Assembly: GCA_003415625.1 (NCBI GenBank)
Contig: PYIU01000003.1
Span: 372,001-436,000, forward strand
Length of the DNA stretch: 64,000 bases
Direction: 5' to 3'
From: Aquanectria penicillioides
Taxonomy: Eukaryota; Ascomycota; Sordariomycetes; Hypocreales; Nectriaceae
Shown here: in pieces, positions 57,194 to 64,000 of the stretch
Layout: each line of letters starts with the position of its first letter
Position numbering within the stretch: the stretch's first letter is position 1
Notes under the pieces: generated by a model
Seen by the model: only the letters and a program-made list of their open reading frames with translations
Database searches by the model: none
Told to the model about the DNA's origin: nothing
Program-made: the position numbers and the translations under genes

Positions 57194-59137
57194 CTCCTCT
57201 TCCTCCTCCTTCTCCTCCTTGCTTCTCACTAACATCTCCAGGAAACGCCTCCCCTCCACTCCCCGCGAGAGCAGCGATGAACAGCCACCTGCTGAACCGC
57301 CGCTGAGTCGCCCAGAGCGGGAGCCCGAGTGGCAATTCACCGCCGTCCACTCGGATCAGCGGAATGATGCCCGCCATCGACCTCCCATCGTAGACCATTC
57401 ATCTCCTTACGGTCCCCAGCTCAGTGTCGATGGGAGTCACCAAGGCATGTCGCCCGCTCTGACAGAACAGCATGCCTCCCCTTCGATTCCCGCCGTGGGG
57501 CCTCGCTTCCAGACCGACGAGGTGTGTTCGCGGACCCTGCTCCACGTCATCATGAACGACTATCTCGACCTCATCTACCCCCTGGTGCCCGTCATCCACC
57601 GTCCAACTTTCCGCGCCCAGCTCGCAGCAAACCGAGACCTTGAGGATACCGAATTCCTCGCTCTCGTCGTCGCCCTCACCGCTTTGACCGTAGGCCTGCT
57701 GCCTTCGCGCTTCCCCTTCTATCAGTCCATCGCCCCCGATGTTGCCTCGCGCTTCAAGACCAGGATGGCCATGATCAACTGCTGCATCGACCTGTGCATG
57801 CGTCTACGAACGGCCACCTACTGGGATCAGGTCAGCCAAAGGAAATGGGCCGTCTGCTACCTCTTGTCGGTTGGCTGCGTCCAGACTGGCCAAACCAACC
57901 GCAGCCGTATGCTGGAGGTTGAGTCTATGCAAATCGGGCGCTTGCTAGGTATTCATCGCATTTCCGATTACGAAGGGCTCAACTACATCGAGACTCAACT
58001 CCGGAAGAAGGCATTCTGGCTGCTATTCTATGCTTATGCGTAAGATTCGTTTTTTTTTTTTTTTTCGTCCCTTTGGCTTCCTAATACTAACCCATATCCA
58101 GACATGCATGGCAACAGCCTGGACGCCAGGAACGACTCGCCTTTCTCGATCATTCCATGCTGCATGAAGTCAACTTTGAGGCTCTCTTCCCCCTTGAGGT
58201 TGACGATGAACAGATCCTCGAAAACAAGATCCTCGGCAATCCTCCATCTCCAGTGTCCTCCCCAGCAACCGCATCAGGCCCGCGACCCGAAGCGAGGTCT
58301 CCTCTCAATCTAACCAGCGGATTCAACCTGCATTCTAGGGTCTTTTATCGGAGTGTGCAAATTCCCCTCTCCTCGGACAACTGCGATTGGGCCCGCCGAC
58401 TCACCCCTGAAGTACGACTAGCGCGACTTCGACAACTATTACAGGAGGTCAGATACATGCTGGACGACGTCCCAGGTCCAATACGGCAATGGGCGTCAAC
58501 GAGCGACAAGGGGGCTAGCGAAAACCCATCGCATACTCTCGACGGCTTCCCTCCTCGGTCTGCATACGACGATTGGGGCTCGATGGGTCCCGGAGTTGGA
58601 GCAAGCGATGCAAACGCCAAGGTTCTCGCAGGACAAGTTGAGATCATGAGAGCCAACCTTCATGGCACGCATCTATGGGTCCAAAGTTCGATACTCGACC
58701 AAATGGATCTTTTGCTGCAGGAGATGGCACAGAGAGCAGAGACGGCCGCCGAGGCCGACTCATATACGGCATCCTTAAAGTCAAGCTGGTCAGAGCGAGA
58801 GGATGTTTGCCGGCAAATGCTACACCTGTTGCACAGCATGCCATATTCTTACCTTGAACCTAATGGGCTCTACCTTGTAAGTCGCAACTGCAGTATCCGA
58901 TGATAAATATGAGCCGATATGCTGACACTTGCCCAGACGTACAAGGTTCGCGATGTGGGTGTCGCCCTGCTCAACTGTCCTTACGAAGCCCATGAACGAC
59001 CAGCACGCCGGGCTGCCGAGTACATGCAAGATTTCACTCGGGCCTTGTCGCGACTAGATCGTAGCGAAATCGTCAACACGAGTAGCCTTAAAAGTTGGGT
59101 GGATACTGATCGCGACAGAGCGTTTCCGAAACGATGA
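56501..59137 (+). CDS. Zn2Cys6 transcription factor with extended cluster linker
   Basis: Exons 56501-57045, 57242-58039, 58102-58876 and 58937-59137 (introns 196, 62 and 60 nt) encode 772 aa. The first 115 residues are low complexity, with Ala and Ala-Thr repeats. The DNA-binding cluster is CDACRARRRKC (Cys121, 124, 131), then CHDCLRLGITC (Cys158, 161, 168), followed by RTRGPKRRKR, a nuclear-localisation-like basic patch. The 26-residue Ser/Pro/Gln linker between third and fourth cysteines is well above the usual 5-12. The middle region (DYLDLIYPLVPVIHRPTF, then RLLGIHRISDYEGLNYIE) is the fungal regulatory region of sugar- and cell-wall-related activators. Its place next to a sugar transporter and beta-glucosidase makes it a candidate regulator of that pair. 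I cannot assign an orthologue. Confidence 0.88.
56696..56820 (+). repeat. coding (GCT)n and (GCTACT)n repeat
   Basis: GCT and GCTACT repeats encoding polyalanine and Ala-Thr runs in the N-terminus of the Zn2Cys6 regulator. Length polymorphism between isolates is likely. Confidence 0.85.
57145..57219 (+). repeat. (CCT)n pyrimidine tract inside an intron
   Basis: About 75 nt of CCT/CTT triplets just upstream of the intron 1 acceptor of the Zn2Cys6 regulator gene. It lengthens that intron to 196 nt, three times its other introns. Confidence 0.85.
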
Positions 59138-59735
59138 ATGTGAGAAACGACGAAACCAATGTACAATAATTACATGCGAATGGGGCAATGGGGATTACAT
59201 CATTGTATGACTATGTACGGCATTTGTTATGGTTATGAAGACAAAAGGCAGGACAGGCGGAGTAAGGCAGTCACAGTGTGATTCATCCAAATACATATTC
59301 TGGCCCAGGTTCTTGTGCGTTTGCAAGGCCTAGTCTAATTTCGTGCATCGCCAATCATCTTGCGACCAACATCAGTGGAGCTGAAACATTTGTGGCTACC
59401 CTAGAGGCTGCCAACGAGTCACAACCAGCAGGAGTGTCTTGTAACAGGGTTCGGCCGCATTGTGCTTTCATGATCTGAACGGATTCTTTGTCATTTAAAT
59501 GGCCACTAAAATTTTCTTCAAAGATATTCCTTTGTTGTCTTTCATTTTCTTATTGGTCACGAAATGTCAAATTCCTTTGTCTTGGCCTTGGAAAGATCCA
59601 GAGCTAACGCGGTTTGCACCATGATACAAAGATGAAAAATATCCAACCATCAAACCAGTTATTATGAATGCCAAGAAGTTGAAAATTCTCTCGCAGCCCC
59701 AATTTACTTCCTTGTCCTCTATTGAATTCGCAGTC
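59138..59735. other. intergenic region
   Basis: 598 bp with no gene seen. The downstream ORF is open back to an ATG at 59664. Confidence 0.45.
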
Positions 59736-60272
59736 ATGAATTTTGACTCAGGTTCTGGTGGTGAGCCCGCCAATTCCCTCTATCCCAGCGCTGAAGATAA
59801 GCTGAACCAAGAAAACACCCACCCGACCCCACAACATGAAGAAATCGATTTCTATTCCAAGGCTATTGAGCCGTTGGACCTGAGAGAGTGGGTCCAAGAA
59901 TTTCTAATGACGACGACGCATGACATTTTGGAGGAAGTTCGATCCTGGCGCCTCGACCCAATCGATGAATACCAGGAATTAAGCCAGAAGGGCTACTTGC
60001 TTCAACAGTTGATCCAGGTGCTTTCCAAATGCGAAGATTTGGCTCACCGTCTGGGCCTACAAGATCTTTCAAAGCTCTACCACAAGAAGGGTGATGAGTT
60101 TCGGGCTCTTGACAAGAAGCTGCAAGAGGCCTGCGAAGGTAGAGCTTTGACGACGCTGGAGAGTAGCAATGCGACCAATGCTAAAACTATCACAGCCGAT
60201 TTCGAGCCAGATAATGGGATCGAAGTGGAGCAAGGGATGCTCAAGGCGACGAGCGTGGGAGAGAAAAGGTGA
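59736..60272 (+). CDS. hypothetical 178-aa helical protein
   Basis: A single-exon ORF of 178 residues (202 if begun at 59664). No family recognised. The central part is probably all helical and amphipathic (REWVQEFLMTTTHDILEEV, LLQQLIQVLSKCEDLAHRL, LYHKKGDEFRALDKKLQEA), with disordered ends. It has no signal peptide or membrane segment. It lies in AT-rich sequence beside a minisatellite, so it may be a lineage-specific gene or a remnant. Coding status is uncertain. Confidence 0.4.
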   Translation: MNFDSGSGGEPANSLYPSAEDKLNQENTHPTPQHEEIDFYSKAIEPLDLREWVQEFLMTTTHDILEEVRSWRLDPIDEYQELSQKGYLLQQLIQVLSKCEDLAHRLGLQDLSKLYHKKGDEFRALDKKLQEACEGRALTTLESSNATNAKTITADFEPDNGIEVEQGMLKATSVGEKR

Positions 60273-61736
60273 TCAGCTTTTGAACGATGTCAAAGGAAAC
60301 GGCAAGGAAAAAAGACCAAGAATCAACAATACACCAAAGCTGGTTCACTTGATCAAAGGAGATGTTGTCATGGTTTAGATTAATGCATTCATTTTTTTTT
60401 TCTTTTTGAGTGGGAATAGTTTCTTCATTTTGTTCTCTTCTTCTTGGAGGGGGCACTGATTACCTACGCGGGCGGGGGTGGGTTAAGCACATGGTTGCTA
60501 GCAGAATTACACCTCCGCCTCACTATGTGTAATTTTGATCATTCGCGGACTATTAAATCTGAATATTCTATCTTAAAAAAAACATTTTCCAGCTGCCAGG
60601 CTCTTTTAGCAGCTATAGACTTTTGGCGGCTATTAGATTTTGGCTGGGCTGTTGGCTTTTGGCTGGGCTGTTGGCTTTTGGCTGGGCTATTAATAGGCTT
60701 TTGGCTGGGCTATTAATAGGCTTTTGGCTGGGCTGTGGCTACAGGCTATGGCTACAGGCTACGGCTATGGCTACAGGCTACAGCTATAGGCTATAGGCTA
60801 TAGGCTACAGTAAAAGTCATTGGCAATAAGAATCGAACGCGCAAGCAAAATAATATATTGATCTATTTGACCACTGCAGCAGCTATAGATTTATTGATAC
60901 AAAGCTGGTTATTTTCCTTATGTAGGTAAGTTAGAAAGAGGGTATTTCAAGTTGGCAGTTACAGCTGTATTGTAAGGTAGCAGATGCAGGCGGGCAGGCA
61001 GGCAGGCTGTACGCAACTGGGCAGGATTTTAAGTAGGGAAAGGCTTTTAGGCAGCTAACGCTGTGCGCAGCTAGGCAGGATTTTGGGCAGATAACCCATT
61101 GCCAGCTATGTGCAAATTTGCCTATGCCTTTTATTTGCCCTGACCCTGTGCAATTGATCAACTCTGCCTAGAACCATGTCATAAACACCCCCCCGCGCGT
61201 AGGTAGTCCTTTGAGTGTCAGCACTCACTTGGGTTAGTGTGTAAAAAAGACCTGGTGTTCGGATTGATTCCACGTCATGCCGCGTAGCATGGCGCTACGG
61301 GCCGGCCCGTTACGCAGCCCTTCTAGAGCAACGAACTGCCACGGAAAAGGACCCGAGGGAGGCAACAGCAGATGGACTCAATATAGATGGGTACACAACA
61401 AAGACGGTCAATTGATTTCACCCTGAGGGATCTGTCTCAACAGGTTTCACTGGCCTAATCCTCTCCTATCAGGCCTTCGGGAAGAAATGGCGCAACTCTC
61501 TGCAACCGCAGCCCTTGTCTGTGTAAACCAATCATGGAGAGGCTGGAACGGACCCCAACATCTAAGCGGCCAGGACTGCCATTATAAATAGTATTCTTGT
61601 CGCCTGCCGTCATAAGCAGTACTGGGATTCTTGATTTTTCAAGCGAGTTGAAACCTTAGCTTTGCCTGGGTTATCCGTCATTTTCGCTGAGACTCCCATT
61701 CTGACCGAAATACTCTGCCGTCCTCGCTTTGCCTCC
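60273..61736. other. 1.5-kb AT-rich region with minisatellite
   Basis: No gene seen. It holds a minisatellite (listed), degenerate GGCAGG and CAGGCTA-like short repeats at about 60985-61090, and the promoter of the membrane-protein gene. It may be a transposon relic, but no element could be named. Confidence 0.45.
60638..60810 (+). repeat. minisatellite (TTTTGGCTGGGCTRTT unit) grading into GGCTATA/GGCTACA
   Basis: Four to five units built on CTTTTGGCTGGGCT with spacers GTTGG or ATTAATAGG, followed by about ten short units of GGCTATA, GGCTACA or GGCTATGGCTACA. The two unit types share the core GGCT. Confidence 0.85.
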
Positions 61737-63409
61737 ATGACATCAAACAGCACCGAGTTTGTTGGGTGGACATCTTCTCCAGACGGGAGAGGTACATATG
61801 ATATCATTTTGACATGCTTGGCTACCACTTTTCTTTGCTGCTGGACATCTGTCTACCCTAATATTCCTGCGCGCGGGGATGGATTCTGGGCGGCGTTGCG
61901 GGACAAGGTCGGCCTTGCTTTGCTAAGCATTCTCGGCCCCGATTTCATTATCGTCCTTGCTATCGGCCAGAAATCGTCGGCTCGGCGGTCCGTCAGGGTG
62001 AGACTTTTTCTTATTTTATATTTTATATTTTATTTTAATTTTTTACTGCGTTGATCTATGTTCTATGCTGACCAGGGTCTTCGAATTTGCAGAAATTCCA
62101 CGCTGCGAGGCTTGACAAGTGGACCATCACACATGCCTTTTTCGCCGATATGGGAGGTTTCGTGCTCGAAGCTGAAGACCTTGAAGATTATATACCTCTG
62201 AACGCCGAGCAAGTCTTTTATTTGGTTCAAAACGAGTACATCGAGTACCCTGACGTTTCAGCAACCGAGTTGAAGGATAAGGACAAGTCTGACGGTCTCG
62301 CAAGGTCAGTCCGACGTCTCTGGGCTTCTACGGGATTATGGAAATATGGACAGAGAACTAATAGTTTCATTCAGGTTTTTGACAATTGGCCAAGCTTTAT
62401 GGTTCTTCGTCAACGTGATTTCTCGCGCGATCCAAGGCCTTTGTGTGACGACTATTGAACTCACTACAATATCATTCGTAGTTATTCTGTTCGGAACAGC
62501 ATGGTGCTGGAAAGACAAGCCATCTGATGTTACCTCTACTATTACGATCAAAGCCAAGTGCCATATGAGTAAAATTATCTCCGAGGTGAATTCTCAACGT
62601 CAGTTCAACCGTAGACGCGGACTAACCTTGACCAGGGGGGCCCTCGGGCATCACAGAAATATCACCAGACGCCTCTAGATTTTGTAAGCAGGGACGAGAT
62701 CGCCCTGAACATGGTCTGGCAGTATTACAACGACATTTCACGCAGATTTCTCTTCTCACCCTTTTCGCGCCCCGTCACTAAAGTCCCTTGGGATAGGATT
62801 CCCGGGGATGCCTTTCTCCGCATGGATTTTGACTTGGAATTAGTTGGGGCCGCATTCATCTTCCTTTTCAGCGCCGTCTTCTTGATCGCATGGAATTTTG
62901 AATTCCCAAGCGTAACTGAGAAAACTTTTTGGCGCGTGGCGAGTCTTTACATGATGAGCTATGGCGCCGTTGGCGCTCTTTGGATGGAACTGTCGATGTG
63001 GATATTTATTCCTCAAAGCAGAGACGCCGATAGCAGTCTCGAGCGGAGCTTAGTCGAGCAAGCTTTGGGCGTGCATCCCATCCAAATTTGGTACCAAAAG
63101 CTACAGAGACTCTGGAAGCGCGATAAACAGAGAAGATACCGACCCAGAAATTCCGATGAGGGCCTCATCCCTTTGCGCTCGCCGAATAAATGTGAGCCAA
63201 CCTTCTTTTCCAGGACTCACAACGTCTCGCCGAACAAGGATCCATACCTGAACGTCCCCGTGAGTTTCTTGGTAATTACATCTATCATGTGCTTTCTTTA
63301 CACTGTGTTCCGATTATATATTTTGATTGAAGATATTGTTGGTTTGAGGTCGTTACCACCGAGTGCGTATGAAACAGTGGACTGGACGACATTCATTCCA
63401 CATATATAG
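61737..63409 (+). CDS. polytopic membrane protein, fungal family of unknown function
   Basis: Exons 61737-61997, 62093-62304, 62375-62585 and 62636-63409 (introns 95, 70 and 50 nt) give 485 aa in one frame. Membrane segments are visible at about residues 22-40 (YDIILTCLATTFLCCW), 65-82 (ALLSILGPDFIIVLAIG), 160-178 (IGQALWFFVNVI), 190-212 (LTTISFVVILFGTAWCW), 289-310 (LVGAAFIFLFSAVFLIAW), 320-340 (VASLYMMSYGAVGALWM) and 430-455 (VSFLVITSIMCFLYTVF). Soluble loops contain KFHAARLDKWTITHAFFADMG and TPLDFVSRDE, which I recall as conserved across a large ascomycete family with no assigned function. No transporter or enzyme motif is visible. The start is supported by the TM1 position. Confidence 0.8.
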
Positions 63410-63690
63410 TGTCAAGTGGTGGAATCGATCGTGGTGAGATCAAACATGATAGAGGATACGTTATTATTTAAATATACCCAAATGAATGTTATGTTTCAAT
63501 GATACATGTCGCATTGACAAATGTCGTTTTATTGAGCCAAACTAGAGACATGATTACTGAAAACTTGCACAACAAATTGCTGCGTATCATAAAAGGCATA
63601 TCTATATCAACTATCTCACCTCATTGCCATAATCTAAGTTAAATACTGCATGGTTTTTTTTTTTTTTTTTTTTTTTCAATATGCTGGGCA
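63410..63690. other. AT-rich convergent 3' region
   Basis: 281 bp between convergent stops, containing a T run of about 23 nt (63653-63676). Nothing else seen. Confidence 0.5.
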
Positions 63691-64000
63691 TTATTTTGTT
63701 TCAGGCCTTTGTTCTTCTTTAACGTAGTTGTCTGGGTTACCCATCGTCACCTCCATAGTAATGCTCGGGCCAGTGAATGTCTTTCGTAGGCCGCCCCACC
63801 ACAGGCCAGCAATAACTATTGCTGCAATAGCCATGACCACTACTAGATAGTTCATTGAAGATCCTGTCACAGGGAGAGCAGTGGGAAAGCTAAATGTGAC
63901 AGAGAAGAGCAACACAAACAATGTTGATAGAGCATTGATGGCATATCCAAAATTTCCGAGACTGAAGACTCTTTCGGGCAGAATATGCCGTCCACGGAAA
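63691..64000 (-). CDS. amino-acid/GABA-type permease, C-terminal end (partial)
   Basis: The minus-strand frame is open to the window edge, so the gene is 5' truncated and about 100 C-terminal residues are visible. RGRHILPERVFSLGNFGY matches the conserved loop before the last two membrane segments in UGA4/GabA-type permeases of the APC superfamily. Two hydrophobic segments (LSTLFVLLFSVTFSFPTALP and MNYLVVVMAIAAIVIAG) and a short hydrophilic tail (GPSITMEVTM, then YVKEEQRPETK) follow. Members import GABA, choline or related amines at the plasma membrane or vacuole; the substrate cannot be told from this piece. Confidence 0.82.
   Translation of the reverse strand, partial: FRGRHILPERVFSLGNFGYAINALSTLFVLLFSVTFSFPTALPVTGSSMNYLVVVMAIAAIVIAGLWWGGLRKTFTGPSITMEVTMGNPDNYVKEEQRPETK

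Noticed and set aside
60835..60865. T-loop-like sequence (TTCGATT on the minus strand)
   Set aside because: The flanking bases cannot form a T stem and no acceptor or anticodon arm follows, so it is not a tRNA.

Overview
The window is nuclear DNA of a filamentous ascomycete. The evidence is short (about 45-200 nt) GT-AG introns with CTAAC-like branch points, CT-rich leaders, and fungus-typical families: a HET-domain protein, two Zn2Cys6 regulators, a Dicer with the fungal domain layout, a DUF2235 hydrolase and a PAN-like secreted protein. Domain content and intron style suggest Sordariomycetes, possibly Hypocreales, but the taxon cannot be fixed from sequence alone. Genes sit on both strands, each with its own promoter, and are separated by non-coding stretches of 0.2 to 4.3 kb. 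There are no operons, CRISPR arrays or intact transposons.

Layout, left to right. 0-11 kb: 3' end of an RBM25-like splicing factor; peroxisomal (-SKL) enoyl-CoA hydratase; DUF2235 hydrolase; membrane-anchored short-chain dehydrogenase; Zn2Cys6 regulator on the minus strand with a probable one-base frameshift. 11-18 kb: gene-poor, with a small secreted cysteine-rich protein and a HET-domain protein. 18-25 kb: longin R-SNARE and mitochondrial SUV3 helicase, transcribed divergently, then a STYX-like phosphatase-fold protein. 25-38 kb: a 999-aa acidic/AT-hook protein, Dicer-like 1, a tRNA-Thr(CGT) just 22 nt past the Dicer stop, and an 861-aa disordered protein on the minus strand (also with a one-base frameshift). 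38-45 kb: two long gene-poor stretches flanking a ubiquitin C-terminal hydrolase. 45-50 kb: a GPI-anchored surface protein and an Arf-like GTPase with a long repeated C-terminal region. 50-59 kb: a sugar transporter and an intracellular GH3 beta-glucosidase sharing a divergent promoter, followed by a Zn2Cys6 regulator. 59-64 kb: a short unknown ORF, a minisatellite, a polytopic membrane protein, and the C-terminus of an amino-acid/GABA-type permease.

The clearest functional unit is at 49.9-59.1 kb: a transporter to import beta-glucosides or oligosaccharides, a signal-peptide-less GH3 enzyme to split them in the cytosol, and a candidate regulator. The shared promoter carries three copies of a CGGAGAATT motif, two of them forming a perfect 20-bp inverted repeat. 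The most novel protein is the Arf-like GTPase at 47.2-49.6 kb, which has Cys in place of the switch II Gln and three copies of a roughly 80-95 residue module I do not recognise.

A quality point: three genes (8.7-10.9, 35.5-38.1 and 49.9-51.6 kb) are each broken by the apparent loss of one base in a C/G homopolymer. This looks more like sequencing or assembly error than three independent mutations. Their coordinates below cover the whole gene.
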